From positions 1,138,001 through 1,202,000 of the forward strand of contig OZ035964.1 in the NCBI GenBank assembly GCA_964034945.1: DNA of 64,000 nt, read 5' to 3'. Every line of letters begins with the position of its first letter. Position 1 is the first letter of the stretch. Source of the stretch: Chrysopilus asiliformis. Its lineage: Eukaryota; Arthropoda; Insecta; Diptera; Rhagionidae. Below the pieces are notes generated by a model. It ran no database searches and had not been told where the DNA came from. It saw only the letters and a program-made list of their open reading frames with translations. The position numbers were made by a program, and so were the translations under genes. Shown here piece after piece: positions 1 to 11,635 of the stretch.

Positions 1-927
1 GAGGCTTGTTCTTAATACGAAAAATACTTTCGAGACCTTTTCTATACGGGATGTATTTTTTCCGGATTTTCAGAGGCTTGTTCTTAATAGGAAAAATACT
101 TTCGAGACCTTTTCTATACGGGATGTATTTTTTCCGGATTTTCAGAGGCTTGTTCTTAATACGAAAAATACTTTCGAGACCTTTTCTATACGGGATGTAT
201 TTTTTCCGGATTTTCAGAGGCTTGTTCTTAATACGAAAAATACTTTCGAGACCTTTTCTATACGGGATGTATTTTTTCCGGATTTTCAGAGGCTTGTTCT
301 TAATACGAAAAATACTTTCGAGACCTTTTCTATACGGGATGTATTTTTTCCGGATTTTCAGAGGCTTGTTCTTAATACGAAAAATACTTTCGAGACCTTT
401 TCTATACGGGATGTATTTTTTCCGGATTTTCAGAGGCTTGTTCTTAATACGAAAAATACTTTCGAGACCTTTTCTATACGGGATGTATTTTTTCCAGATT
501 TTCAGAGGCTTGTTCTTAATACGAAAAATACTTTCGAGACCTTTTCTATACGGGATGTATTTTTTCCGGATTTTCAGAGGCTTGTTCTTAATAGGAAAAA
601 TACTTTCGAGACCTTTTCTATACGGGATGTATTTTTTCCGGATTTTCAGAGGCTTGTTCTTAATAGGAAAAATACTTTTGAGACTTTTTCTATACGGGAT
701 GTATTTTTTCCGGATTTTCAGAGGCTTGTTCTTAATACGAAAAATACTTTCGAGACCTTTTCTATACGGGATGTATTTTTTCCGGATTTTCAGAGGCTTG
801 TTCTTAATACGAAAAATACTTTCGAGACCTTTTCTATACGGGATGTATTTTTTCCGGATTTTCAGAGGCTTGTTCTTAATACGAAAAATACTTTCGAGAC
901 CTTTTCTATACGGGATGTATTTTTTTC
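1..927 (+). repeat. 72-bp satellite array, cut by the window start
   Basis: About 13 head-to-tail copies of a 72-bp unit beginning GAGGCTTGTTCTTAATACGA. Copies differ by a few substitutions such as ATACGA versus ATAGGA. Because 72 is a multiple of three and the unit has no stop in one frame, the array is open for 345 codons and would encode a 24-residue repeat containing FRGLFLIRKILSRPFLYG. I see no promoter, splice or start context and treat it as satellite DNA. The same family recurs at 36.7-37.3, 38.2-39.9 and 44.1-46.0 kb, always in this orientation. Confidence 0.95.
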
Positions 928-1200
928 CTCGCGTAATTTTTGGCCTATCGACTCACGGAAAACGGTTTTTGATAGATAAAAGGATCCTTAAGAATGTGTG
1001 TTTTTTTAGTTTTTCTGCAATTGTGGAACTTTTTTTATTTTAAATAAATTTCTCGAGACTTGAAATTTTCTTGAGATTTTTTCAAAAAAATTTTCAAAAT
1101 GAAATTTAAAAAAAAAAATTACTACAAAATGTTGGGAAATTATCAGGAATTGCAAAATTTCAATCAATTTGGCCATTTCTACCCCAGGAAAGGTACATAA
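928..1200 (+). repeat. Interspersed module R1 (partial copy)
   Basis: Begins CCTCGCGTAATTTTTGGCCT directly after the satellite. Closely similar sequence occurs at about 29735-29965 in the same orientation and at about 33500-33730 inverted. It is A/T-rich and non-coding. The satellite/R1 junction is sharp. Confidence 0.7.
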
Positions 1201-1410
1201 AATCATTTATTCAGTTTTGGGGTTTCCCATTGATTGTGAAATTGAATCGGTAAAAAAGCCACTAGAAGTAAATCATTTCTTGAACCTCCCCCCTCCCCTT
1301 GGCCCGTCTCCTGCTCCTTCCGCTCATTTCCCACCTAGTCATGTAAGGATTCGATTTAAAACCTTATTCGGTATTCTTAAATAAAAATTTTGTGTTCTCA
1401 TATAGAGTAC
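1201..1410 (+). repeat. Interspersed module R2
   Basis: A C-rich stretch (CTCCTGCTCCTTCCGCTCAT) is followed by TGTAAGGATTCGATTTAAAA and TATTCGGTATTCTTAAATAA. Related copies lie at 2080-2260, 14890-15010 and 30050-30190, and inverted near 31560-31650 and 34200-34290. It is a dispersed non-coding repeat of unknown class. Confidence 0.65.
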
Positions 1411-1930
1411 TAGGGGCTGTTTTGAATTTTGAAAATCTAACACCGAATTCGTGATCAGCGACCCCGAAAACCCCCTAATGCCATTTTTTCCCGGAAAAAA
1501 TGGGAAAAAGGATATTTGCGTTATCCTTACAGGACCTTCCGTTTAGAATTTTGAAAATCTAACACTGGATTCGTGATCAGCGACCCCGAAAACTCCCTAA
1601 TGCCTTTTTTTCCCGGAAAAAATGGGAAAAAGGATATTTGCGTTATCTTTACAGGACCTTCCGGTTAGAATTTGGAAAATCTAACACTGGATTCGTGATC
1701 AGCGACCCCGAAAACCCCCTAATGCAATTTTTCCCGAAAAAAATGGAAAAAAGGATATTTGCGTTATTCTTACAGGACCTTCCGTTTTGAATTTTGAAAA
1801 TCTAACACCGAATTCGTGATCAGCGACCCCGAATACCCCCTAATGCAATTTTTCCCCGGAAAAATGGGGAAAAAGGATATTTGAGTTACTCTTACAGGAC
1901 ATTCCATTATCCTTACAAGGATGTAGTAAA
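1410..1930 (+). repeat. Tandem array, about 121-bp unit, four copies
   Basis: Each unit carries a conserved GTGATCAGCGACCCCGAAAA block, a CCCGGAAAAAATGGGAAAAA block and a TTATCCTTACAGGACCTTCC block. Units begin near 1430, 1552, 1674 and 1795. The same motif set, inverted or direct, builds the internal arrays of the composite elements at 6.4, 41.4 and 49.2 kb. Confidence 0.8.
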
Positions 1931-3260
1931 AATATTGAACTGTCACCGGAACTACGCAAGGTGACAAAATTTCATCTTCCTAGGTTGCATAGTTTCGGAG
2001 ATATAAGGTTCCAAAGATTCCAGAGATAGACACATATGTAGGTAGGTAGCCAGCCAGCCAGGTCGCGACAAGTCAACTTAATAGAAAGTGTATAAAAAAA
2101 GCACCGGAAGTAAAGCATGTCTTGAACCTCCCTCTCCTCTTGGTCCATCTCCTGCTCCTTCCGCTCATGTCCCACCTAGCGTGTAAGAATTTGATTTAAA
2201 AGCCTTATTCGGTATTCTTAAATAAAAATTTTGTGTGTCCTCATATAGAGTACTAGCTTGCATACCCGTCGTTGCCGGGTTAGAGTTTATTCTATACTAG
2301 CAGACCCTTCGTTGCCAGCTAAAAGTTTTTTGTATAAATTTTAGAATGCCAAAAAAACATAAATAACTTAAAAAGTTTTTGGAAAAAAGGTTATCCTTAC
2401 AGGACCTTCCATTTCGAATTATGAAATTCCAACACCACATTCGTGATAAGCAACCCTGAAAACTTCCAAAGCCAGTTTTTGCGAGAAAAATTGGAAAAAA
2501 GACTTTTCGTTATCCTCACAGGACTTTCCGTTTAGAATTTTAAAAACCTAACACCGTATTCGCGATTAACGACCCCGGAAACCACCTTATGCCGATTTTT
2601 CCCGGGAAAAACGGGAAAAAGGATATTTGCGTTATCCTTTCAGGATCTTCCGTTTCGAATTATGAAAATCTAATACCGGATTCGTGATCAGCGACTCCAA
2701 AAACCCCATAATGGCAATTTTTCCGGAGAAAAATGGGAAAAAGGATACTTCCGTTATCCTTAAAGAACCTTCCATTTCGAATTTTCAAAATCTACATAGC
2801 TAAAAACCTGCTCCTGGCAACACAGATCATTTTGCAAAAAACCGCGTAAAAATCGGTCCAGTAGTTCTTGAGTTTTGTAATCTCAAACCAACCAACCAAC
2901 AAACTTCCATTTTTATATATAATAGATTTTGCAGCAAAAAAACAAAGAAACAACTTAAAAACTTTTGAAAAAAAAAACATTTTTATGACTTTGAAACCTC
3001 CCGTTCCAAATTTTGAAATTCTTGGATCAGATACGTGATTAGCGACCCCAAAACCCCCTAATGACAATTTTTTGGCGGAAAAATGGGAAAAATTATATTT
3101 TCGTTGTCCTTAAGGGCCTTCTGTTTCGAGTTAACACCGCATTTTAGCGAGCACCTATGAGGTAAGACTAATTTTTGTGGAAAGTTTCACGGCAATCGTG
3201 TTAGTGGTTCGGGAGATACTGTGATGATTGTGTGAGTGAGTGGTATTTGGCTTTTATATA
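1931..3260 (+). repeat. Degenerate units of the 121-bp family and a second R2 copy
   Basis: The end of the array (ATCCTTACAAGGATGTAGTA) is followed by a second R2 copy (2080-2260) and then by decayed units at about 2390-3130 that keep the GCGACCCC and GTTATCCTTA blocks. No convincing coding region is present. Confidence 0.6.
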
Positions 3261-3541
3261 TTATGTAGATTTGACAATTGGCCCTTGATAGTTGCAGTTT
3301 TCCTTAATTTTTATTCATATACCTTTCTTCTTTTCACCTCAAAATAAAATGCTGGATGCCAAACTGTAATTTTGCGAAATGTGCGACACTTTTTAATGTC
3401 GCAAATGTGCAAAATGCTCGCAAATCAAAAATGTGTTAAGAAATTATTGATTCTTCGCAATCGCTTCCGAAAAATTCAGTTTGCGACGGTTTTACGAAGT
3501 GAAATGAATGTGACTATTGTATCATGGCCATATTCCAATTA
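3261..3541. other. Intergenic, nothing recognised
   Basis: A/T-rich sequence without a supported gene or repeat structure. Confidence 0.5.
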
Positions 3542-3936
3542 GAGAGCCTTTAACTTAGCGAGTGGCCATGGTACCTTAATAGACTGTGCTACTGAGTAGG
3601 ACAGTCTATTAACTCCAATTAGAACAGTATTAGATCAGTTAGAACAGCTTTTTCTCCAGATTAGAACAGTCTGTAAACAATTTTTCAATTTATCAAAACA
3701 ACTATGAGTTGTCAAACATGCTATTTTTACATATATTAACCACCTTTTTTGTGTTTAACCATTGAACCATTTCTGATTCATGGAAATTCCAATAGGATTC
3801 TATATTAACCACCTTAAGTTATTTTGGCAATTATTTATAACAATGAATCAAATTTTTAAAGTTTTTCGCGCTCGTTTTTCAGCTCGGCGGCCATTTTTAG
3901 ATGTCCCCATGGCCACTCTCTAGGTTACAGGCTCTC
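3542..3936. mobile_element. MITE, 395 bp, TA target duplication
   Basis: The ends are inverted repeats of about 30 bp with a few mismatches: GAGAGCCTTTAACTTAGCGA on the left and, read in reverse complement, GAGAGCCTGTAACCTAGAGA on the right, both continuing into GTGGCCATGG. TA flanks both ends (3540-3541 and 3937-3938), which suits Tc1/mariner-type movement. There is no ORF. The class is inferred from the TA duplication only. Confidence 0.7.
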
Positions 3937-4089
3937 TATTGAGCATAACCTGGGGACTATGGTCTCCATATGCTGTAATTTCAATTTAAATTTCATTTAT
4001 TTCAAAATAATTTATTGGTATCAGATGCCAACTGGTGTCAAAAATTGTAAATTTTACTCCTTAACCCTTTCATGCATACATTTTTCTAT

Positions 4090-4440
4090 GGAATTAATTT
4101 TCACGATTTTTGGTATCCGAGGGTTTTTTGGTCGCTGATTACGAATCTGAAGTCAAAACTTCAAAATTCAATATGGCGGTCAAAAAAGATAAAATTTATT
4201 AGATTACACTGAAAACTAGTACGTAGTTTTATCTTTTTTGACCGCCATATTGGATCCGCTATTTTGAATTTTGAAGTTTTGACTTCAGATTCGTAATTAG
4301 CGACCCCAGAAACCCCCGCGTACTAGTTTTCAGCGTAATCTAATGAATTTTATTTTTTTTGACCGCCATATTGGATCCGCCATTTTGAATTTTTGACTTC
4401 AGATTCGTAATCAGCGACCCCAAAAACCTTTATAAAGCTA
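4090..4440. repeat. Inverted and direct copies of a TTCAGATTCGTAATCAGCGACC module
   Basis: The stretch around 4130-4180 (TCGCTGATTACGAATCTGAA, ATATGGCGGTCAAAAAAGAT) is repeated in reverse complement at 4225-4310 and again at 4355-4430. It can fold into a long hairpin. The GCGACCCC block links it to the 121-bp family. Confidence 0.7.
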
Positions 4441-4644
4441 ATTACCGATTTTTTAACTGTAATAGATTTGCCACAGTTACATTTAATCTGCAAAATAGCT
4501 GCTTTTTTGCTCTTTATTTATTTATAAAATGCAGTAATTATAAAAAAAGCGCATATTACTTTTTTTTTCATAACAATTGATGTCCTAACATACTTACGAA
4601 ATGAATTTAGTCAATATAAGTGCATGAAATATATGTTATAATTA

Positions 4645-4821
4645 GAGATCGGATTATATGCAACTTGAAAAAGTTAACAAGGAAATATTCCGAAGTGTAC
4701 GCCTCCGATTTTGATGGAACTCGGATATGTTGTAGGGGCACGAAAAATAAGGGACACATATTTTCTTATATCTGCTTTTTTCGTGTTTCTGATTTTTAGA
4801 ATTTGCATATAATCCGATCTC
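4645..4821. mobile_element. MITE, 177 bp, TA target duplication
   Basis: Terminal inverted repeats GAGATCGGATTATATGCAA and TTGCATATAATCCGATCTC are perfect over 19 bp. TA flanks both ends (4643-4644, 4822-4823). The interior is non-coding. It is a probable non-autonomous Tc1/mariner-type element. Confidence 0.8.
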
Positions 4822-4823
4822 TA

Positions 4824-6360
4824 GTTATAATATTAAAAAACTGAATTAGAAAAGGTGTTGTTGTACAACAACACTATGCAACAAAGGGTTAAGTTTTTGA
4901 AAAGTGTATGGTTCAGTGTTTTTTTTGAAGTAAAAACATTTTTTTCGAATTTATTCCAAACATTCTCCAAAATTAGAGATAAATTTTCCATTGCCATAGA
5001 GGTACTCTACCAAAATTTCAATCCAAAAAAAATCTCCACCTGACATACCTGATATCGAATTTGCGTAGCAGCATTTTCACGCATCTGGCTTCTTATGTTG
5101 TTTTTGGCCAACAAGATGGCGTCGTCGCATATGGTTTGACCGAGAAATCGAAAAAAACTACAATTTATCGAATCCAATTACCGGAAAATGTAAAAAATCC
5201 GTACTTCGTGTGTGCATTTAGAGATTTTCATAATTTTTTATTAGAAAAGTGCCCGAGAACAGGTGTAAAACTATCGGTGAATGTGATGTTCTGTGTGCTA
5301 AATGAAAGAAATTTTGGAGCACCACCAAATGGAAATTTTTTTTTTTTCGATTCGCTTTAATTCCATGCGTACGTGTGTATATTTAGTATTATTTTGTGCA
5401 TTTAGTAATTAATCTTGCTATCAGTGCGATAGAATCACATTAAATGCATGAAATTGCATAAAAAATCCAAGTCAAACGGATTTCGGGTGCCTCCTGAAAC
5501 CAAAGAAAAAAAAAGTTCTCTTGTGATTTTGGAATTCGTGTTCAATCGTGAAATTTATGGGAATTGTGGCAAACTAATTTTATGGAAAGGAATAGATGCA
5601 GATAAATCCATTAATTGGGTGTCAATTGGATGAAAATCGGGATCCAGAGAAATGCAAGTGTTTTATTTTTTCTTTCTTTTTTTTTTCATTTGCTTTTACT
5701 CTAGAAAAATCTTGTTTCTACACGCATAACTATGTGCACATAGCAGTTCAGTTTACAGCCTCTAAAACATTAGGAGTAGAAAATTACTTTCTGTTGTGTT
5801 TTTTTTTGTTTTATGATTTTTCCGTGTGTTTGGCCCACAAAACCATCGCCATTTCAGTCTCACGTTAGCGCCATTCGGGGGGGCTTCTGCCGCTTAAGTG
5901 CGACGGAGACATTCGCATAGATGTCCATATGTGGGCGCGCGCGAAGCAAGAAACGGGATCTGTCTGGTACAAAAAACGAAAGGAGAAAATTGTAGGAATA
6001 AAAGCCAGGTAGCTGATTTGGGTTGCCAGACGACGGTCAGGTGCAAAAAAAAGTTGTGACACAAAAAACCATTTTTCCCAAGAAAGCCCCCAAAATTGTT
6101 AAATTTTCAGTACTGCAGATAAAAAAAACGCTGGGGGCGAAAATTTTATTTTATTTTTTATTCAAATAACTGTAAAAAAGGCTCCAATTTTAGCATGTTC
6201 TGAAATCAAAAAACTTACAGTGGAAAAAATACAAGCAATTTTTCGAAATGCCTGAAAAAACCGTTTCCAGTGAAGCTCCGCTTTCGACAAGTGCCGGCAT
6301 AGACAATCACCTACGGTTACAATCAGCCCTAATTATGAGTAAAATGTTTTTCGGGTAAAT
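4824..6360. other. Intergenic, no supported gene
   Basis: Only short open stretches without recognisable domains, splice-site context or codon bias. Two small G/C-rich patches (about 5100-5160 and 5850-5950) might be remnants of gene-proximal sequence, but nothing specific can be claimed. Confidence 0.5.
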
Positions 6361-6367
6361 TTGTACC

Positions 6368-7110
6368 TTTTTAAAAGCTTTTATTTAGCTTGCCTTCGTG
6401 TCTGTTTGTCTGAGATCAAATCTTGCAACCCAATTTTGACTCACTTCCACTTGTCCGATTGACTTGAAATTTTGCACACTTATCTAAGTCCGATGACAAT
6501 ACAATATTTTCACTACTTCGTCCTTGTAAGGATAATGGAAGGTCCTGTAAGGATAACGTGATTATCCTTTTCTCCAAATTTTCCGGAAAAAAATCTATTC
6601 TGGGGGTTTTTGGGGTCACTGAATACGATTCTCAAGTTAAAAAGCCTGTAAGGACATCTCAAATGTAAGGATATATATTCGAAGACTAACCCGGCCTTTA
6701 CACGAGACTGTAAAGTCTGTCAGTAGCACAAACTTCAAATGTCAAATTACTGACAACGAATTAAAAGACATTTAGCGAACTGGCAGTCAGTGCATTTACA
6801 CGAGACTGTGTCAGCGACTGTGTCCGCTCTACAGATGCGTGTAAGGGCCGGGTAAAAAATATAAAAAAAAAATTTAAAAAAAAGCTTTTATTAAAAAAGA
6901 ATGCACTAAAAAGAAAAAAATAATTTTCTGGACGCTGTGTATCACAAATATAAAAGCTTTTAAAAAGCGAGATAAAGCATAAAACAATAAAATAAAAATT
7001 TATCTCGCTTTTAAAAAGCTTTTCTATTTGTGATACACAGCGTCCAGAAAATTATTTTTTTTTCTTTTTAGTGCGTTCTTTTTTAATAAAAGGTTTTTTT
7101 TAAAAAAATT
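6368..7110 (+). mobile_element. Composite foldback element, copy 1 (one internal unit)
   Basis: Starts near AAAAGCTTTTATTTAGCT and ends near TTAATAAAAGG, giving short inverted ends (AAAAGCTTTTATT type). The left part holds a GTCTGTTTGTCTGAG stretch and one copy of the TTATCC/ACAGGACC unit in inverse orientation. The right part is a foldback with arms at about 6885-6976 and 7000-7100 around ATTTTCTGGACGCTGTGTAT. Copies 2 and 3 are at 41357-42190 (inverted) and 49155-50352. Interrupted by a MITE at 6690-6852. Class unknown. Confidence 0.75.
6690..6852. mobile_element. MITE, 163 bp, TAA duplication, inside composite copy 1
   Basis: Inverted ends CCCGGCCTTTACACG and, in reverse complement, CCCGGCCCTTACACG. 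TAA lies on both sides (6687-6689, 6853-6855). Composite copy 3 has the uninterrupted site GAAGACTAAAAAGAAC at about 50090, so this is a documented insertion with an empty counterpart. A three-base TWA duplication is typical of PIF/Harbinger elements; that assignment is an inference. Confidence 0.85.
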
Positions 7111-7445
7111 TTTAAATTTTTTTTTGCATATTAAATTGACATTTGCATTCGCAGTGACATTTCCCACGAAAAAGTGAAACATTTTCCTTTTTCCCTCGAT
7201 CTGGCACAACTATACCCGATATACTAGCCAAATATATTTGAAATGATTCCGATATACAGTTCTGTTCACCGTGCTGTTTCATTCGCGCAGATGCATGGGA
7301 TCCACCGACCAGCCCACCCAAATTCACTTCATACCAACATTCCAGCGCCCCTCGCAACAAAACACAACCCATGGAGGTCATTTTCCTCGATGAATTTTTT
7401 GCGGTTCATTTTCTAGTGTTGTCTATTGCGATTTTTGTTTCAATC
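7111..7445. other. Intergenic, nothing recognised
   Basis: No supported gene. Short open frames overlap the foldback of the preceding element and are chance. Confidence 0.5.
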
Positions 7446-8072
7446 GACTGACAGACAGACAAACTGACAGACGGACAAACTGAGTGACAGACAAACTGAC
7501 AGACAGACAAACTGACAGACAGACAAACTGACAGACAAACTAACAGACAGAAAAACCGACAGACAGATAAACTGACAGACAGACAAACTGACAGACAGTC
7601 GAACTGACAAACAGTCGAAATGACAGACAGACAAACTGACAGACAGACAAACTGACAGACAGACAAACTGACAGACGGACAAACTGAGTGACAGACAAAC
7701 TGACAGACAGACAAACTGACAGACAAACTAACAGACAGAAAAACCGACAGACAGACAAACTGACAGACAGACAAACTGACAGACAGTCGAACTGACAAAC
7801 AGTCGAAATGACAGACAGACAAACTGACAGACAGGCAAACTAACAGACAGACAAACTAACAGGCAGGCTGACAGACAAACTGAGAGACAGACAGACTGAC
7901 AGACTGACAGACAAACTGACAGACTTAGAGACAAACTAACAGACTGACAGATAGACAAATTGACATACAGACAAACTGACAGACGGACAAACTGACAGAC
8001 AGACAAACTGACAGACAGACAAACTAACAGACAAGCAAACTAACAGACAGACAAACTGACAGACATAATATT
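7446..8072. repeat. 16-bp minisatellite (CTGACAGACAGACAAA)n
   Basis: About 630 bp of imperfect repeats of a 16-bp unit, itself built from GACA/GACTGACA words. A block of about 200 bp containing GGACAAACTGAGTGACAG and CTAACAGACAGAAAAACC occurs twice (near 7476-7630 and 7677-7810), showing larger-scale duplication. All overlapping SVCLSVCL-type frames are artefacts of the repeat. Confidence 0.95.
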
Positions 8073-9655
8073 TTGAATATTTTTCCCACCGATCAAGGAT
8101 TTTTAATGCCAGATTGCTGATAACACTGTCGAATTTGTATTTTCTGTTTAGATTGTTGTTGTATTATGAATGCATGTGTGTTTCTTTGTTCGAATTTGAC
8201 GAAAATTCATTCGAAGAAGAAAAAAAAAACAAAAAAAAACGACATGCACTGCATAAATTTTTCGTAGTGGCTATCAATGAACTTTTAGTTGGTGGAATTT
8301 GTCGTGAAAAATGTCCGTGCGGAGGAGATTTCGTAGAAAACAGTGACTCTCGGATAATGTGAGTTTGTTTTATTTTGATGTTGAAAATTTTGTTATTTAT
8401 TGGAAATTCCTACTAAGGTGAAGATATTTTCAAGATGACAGAAAATATTTCAATTGTAGAACGTCTTTTTCTTTATTGCTGCTATGAAATGATATTGCAA
8501 TCCTCCTGAATGTGTGTGTTTGTGTGTATGTTGGCTACTTTATACCTGGTTAAATAAAATGCCACGGACAGCATTTGTAAGGATTCAATGTTTCTTTTTT
8601 TTCCTGATCAAACAGCCATCAGAAATCTGAAAATAACCTCAAAAATACGGAATTTCGTTTAGTTTTCGACGTATGGCGAATTATTGGCCATCAGGTACTT
8701 GGACTCTATCAGTATTGGAGAGAAAATTGTGTCAATAAACTTATTTTCGATCCCATTCTATAACAGAACGTTGTATCGAATGGAAGACTAGCTAGAAAGA
8801 GACAAATAAATGTTTCACCAAACGGGGGTGGTGGCGGGTCGAGTGGATTGGAATGGAATGGGATGGGATGGTGGATAAGAAGACCCATTCAAATGCATTT
8901 TATTCGATTATGTTTCTCCTGTGATCGTCATTGACTTGCAGCCTTTTTTACGCAGTAAAACCTGTATAAGCCGGGAAACCTTCCTCCGCCGAACGCTCTT
9001 CAAAGTCCAGTGATTTTGAAAACGTTTTTCATACAAAATTAACCTTGATAAGCGAACCTGGACTTTGCATAAGCCGGAGTTTTTTCTAAAAAAAAAAAAT
9101 GCGAAATTGCTTTTTTCTGTATGCTTGGCATTTTTGAAAGACCGATCAGAGAGAAGAGATTTGTCTCAATTTTTCTTTGTGATTGAAAATATGTCTTAAT
9201 TCTTCGGTATGCAACAGAAATTGTGCCGCAGGCAAAAAAGTTATTCAAAATATTGATACTGAAAGAAATTATTGAGACGGAGGCGAAAAATTTTAAATAT
9301 CAAGGTCAAATATATTCTTAAATTATGGTTACCATCCCAGCCTCTTTTTCCCCAGAAGCTGTTCTCTATTTAAATATAGCCCGGGGTATATTTGTCTTTT
9401 TTGAATGCGTCCAGGGCACCGAAATGCAGCCCTAGAAAAACAGGGCCCCGGGCAGCTTAAAAACAATCTCCCGGACGCCTTAAATCGAGGCTAATGCCAA
9501 GGGAAAAGAGGATGGGAAGGCAATCTTACCGGAAATTGAGCTGACAGTTGCTAGAGAAGTGTATCTCCATATTTTGTCCTTTGTGAGGTCCGAATTTCAA
9601 AATGTCGCCTCAAGCGCCGTCCTCGAAAAAGACGCCGTAAGTGGGCGCCTTTATA
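8073..9655. other. Intergenic, possible transposon terminus
   Basis: No supported gene. About 8838-8875 is a short GGAATGGGAT-like run. At about 8956 the sequence CAGTAAAACCTGTATAAGCC, with a partly inverted echo downstream (GCATAAGCCGG near 9065), resembles the ends of pogo/Tigger transposons, but no partner terminus or transposase was found. Confidence 0.45.
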
Positions 9656-9755
9656 CTAGAACCCAGCCTCAACGTGTGTTTCGACCTCTTAATTTTGCCT
9701 AAAAAACATTTCCCGATCACTCCTGAGTCGATTGGAGTCATATTAAAAAAATGTC

Positions 9756-9893
9756 TTTCTGTCTGTCAGTCTGTCTGTCAGTCTGTCAGTCTGTCAGTCT
9801 GTCAGTCTGTCAGTCTGTCTGTCAGTCTGTCAGTCTGTCAGTCTGTCAGTCTGTCAGTCTGTCAGTCTGTCAGTCTGTCAGTCTGTCTGTCTG
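9756..9893 (+). repeat. GTCTGTCA microsatellite
   Basis: About 138 bp of GTCTGTCA/GTCT words inside module R3. The R3 copy at 46.4 kb has only about 20 bp of it, so the tract expanded here or contracted there. Confidence 0.9.
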
Positions 9894-9896
9894 TTA

Positions 9897-10280
9897 TGCT
9901 ACATTTACACGAATGACAAATTTGTCATTTTTTTCTTGTCATTATGTTAATTCCGGTGTAAATGGCATAATTTTTGTAATTTTTTCTGTCAGAAAATGTC
10001 AATCTCTGATAAAAGAATGAACTTGTCCATTCTTTTATGCCAGATTGTCATTCGTGCAAACGCAATATTAGTTATGACAAAAGTTGAATACTAAAGTTGT
10101 CATAACTAATATTGCGTTTGCACGAATGACAATCTGGTATAAAAGAATGGACAAGTTCATTCTTTTATGAGAGATTGACATTTTCTGACAGAAAAAATTA
10201 CAAAAATTATGCCATTTACACGGGAATTAACATAATGACAAGAAAAAAATGACAAATTTGTCATTCGTGTAAATGTAGCA
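9897..10280. mobile_element. Palindromic MITE P1, copy 1 (384 bp, TTA duplication)
   Basis: Almost the whole element is one inverted repeat: TGCTACATTTACACGAATGA at the left, its reverse complement at the right, centred near 10090 in GTTGAATACTAAAG. TTA is duplicated (9894-9896, 10281-10283). No ORF. The second copy is at 14244-14627, also 384 bp. The TWA duplication points to PIF/Harbinger-type movement (inference). Confidence 0.9.
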
Positions 10281-11343
10281 TTAGTCTGTGTACAAGATTT
10301 GTCAAAAACTAACAGAGCTACCGCCATGAAATTTTATAGGCATGTTGGGTCCTGAAATGGGACGATCCTATCAACTTTTGGTGGAAATCCGTTAACCGGA
10401 AGTATCCAAAATGGCGGTTTTTCAAAAATCGCAATTTCGTTTTTCTCGATTTACTCCCAAACTACGCGTTTTTTAGTGGCCTTAAGTATGACAAAACTTG
10501 GAGAAAAGAAAATTTCCCACACTTTTGTCTGTAGCTATAACTCGATATCTCAACCCGTTATCGAGATAAACAGTTATTTAAAAAAAAAACAGTTTTTTGC
10601 GATTATCTCGAAAAGTAACGGGTTTTTGTTGACTGAATGTATGAAGTGAATTAATGAGAATGGCATTCTGCACAATTTTGTCTTTTACCGTTATCCGTTA
10701 TCTTTTACCGTTATTGAGATATTTTCATTAATATGTAAAAAATCATATTTTTGCGAATAATTTGCAAACTAACGATTTTTCGACAAATTAATTTAAGGAA
10801 GAATTGGAGATGTTAAAATTTTCTACCTTGTTGCCATTTACCGTAAATTGATATCTTTTACCGTTCTCAAGTTATCTCAAATTTTGTACGTTTTTGATAT
10901 TTTTGGATGAACCAACAATTTATTGGGAGGTCGTCTTAGGTTGACAACGCGACAGGGCTCTAGCGTAAATTGCGCAGGGTCGTAGATTTTGTAGAAGAAA
11001 GTTTTGTGTTGACCACAACTGATATTTTGTTAACGGTATTGAGATGTTTTCGTTAAAAATAAAAGATACAGAGTTTCGCAGATTCCTTTCAAAATTAACG
11101 ATTTTCGAAAAAAAAACCATTTAAAGAAAGAGGTTTTAGATATCCTCTACATTTTTACCTTTTACAGTTATCGAGATATTTCAGATTTTGTAAAAAAAAT
11201 CCAGTAAAAAACCCCAAAAAGGGCATTGTAAGGCATTATTTTATTCGTTGGGTGATCATGTAAATTGCGCAGGAACATTAATTTTGTATAAGAAAATCAT
11301 ATAATTGATGCCAAAAAATAATGTGTTTTTTTTTTCACCACAG

Positions 11344-11635
11344 ATAACATACACATGGCAACGTATCCTCGACGCCTACATCGTGTGCATTGTGACAATT
11401 TTAAAAACAAACGGTCGGGCACCAGTTCAACTGTCAAGAGTTTCACCGAATTTACGGCAACAATATCACAAATCGATGGCAAGTGGATCTTCATCTTCTT
11501 TGTCCGCGACCGGGCAACCTTTGAGCACATCAGACATACATCCGTCTGCGATACCTGATCTACTGTACCATCGAATTGACTTAATTACACCATCGACGCC
11601 AATTTGTAAACATTTTCGGTCGATAGCAAGTTTAG
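11344..11635 (+). CDS. Internal exon of an unidentified host gene
   Basis: Preceded by a strong acceptor (TTTTTTTTTTCACCACAG) and followed by the donor GTGAGT at 11636. The frame open throughout begins ITYTWQRILDAYIVCIVTIL, a short hydrophobic stretch that could be the end of a membrane segment, and continues into a Ser-rich, probably disordered region (residues about 40-65) and a segment with PDLLYHRIDL. It starts in phase 0 and ends in phase 1. Because the next candidate exon (15462) needs an incoming phase 2, either an exon in between is missed or the two do not join directly. I have a weak, unverified impression of the C-terminal part of a multi-pass neuronal protein of the Tincar kind. 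Another frame with MATYPRRLHR stops early at 11557. Confidence 0.55.

Larger units (their letters stand above)
9656..11300 (+). repeat. Interspersed module R3, interrupted by a MITE
   Basis: Begins near TCGACCTCTTAATTTTGCCT, runs through a GTCT microsatellite and continues after the MITE with GCTACCGCCATGAAATTTTA and GGGTCCTGAAATGGGACGAT. The 3' half is a series of degenerate TTTACCGTTATCGAGATA-like words. A second copy without the MITE is at 46301-47135. Short sequences like TAAATTGCGCAGG...GTAGATTTTGTA near 10965 and 11265 recur at about 15345, 36640 and 47080. It is non-coding. Confidence 0.75.

Noticed and set aside
1..927. CRISPR array (regular direct repeats)
   Set aside because: The whole 72-bp unit is repeated without unique spacers, in a clearly eukaryotic context.
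6368..7110. Helitron identity for the composite element
   Set aside because: No TC start or CTRR end with a preceding hairpin could be placed; inverted AAAAGCTTTTATT ends argue against it. Left as unknown class.
7406..8006. Cys/Ser/Val-rich frames (SVCLSVCL type), up to 138 codons
   Set aside because: Direct translation of the CTGACAGACAGACAAA minisatellite; several frames are open at once. The same applies at 9.7, 32.3 and 58.3 kb.
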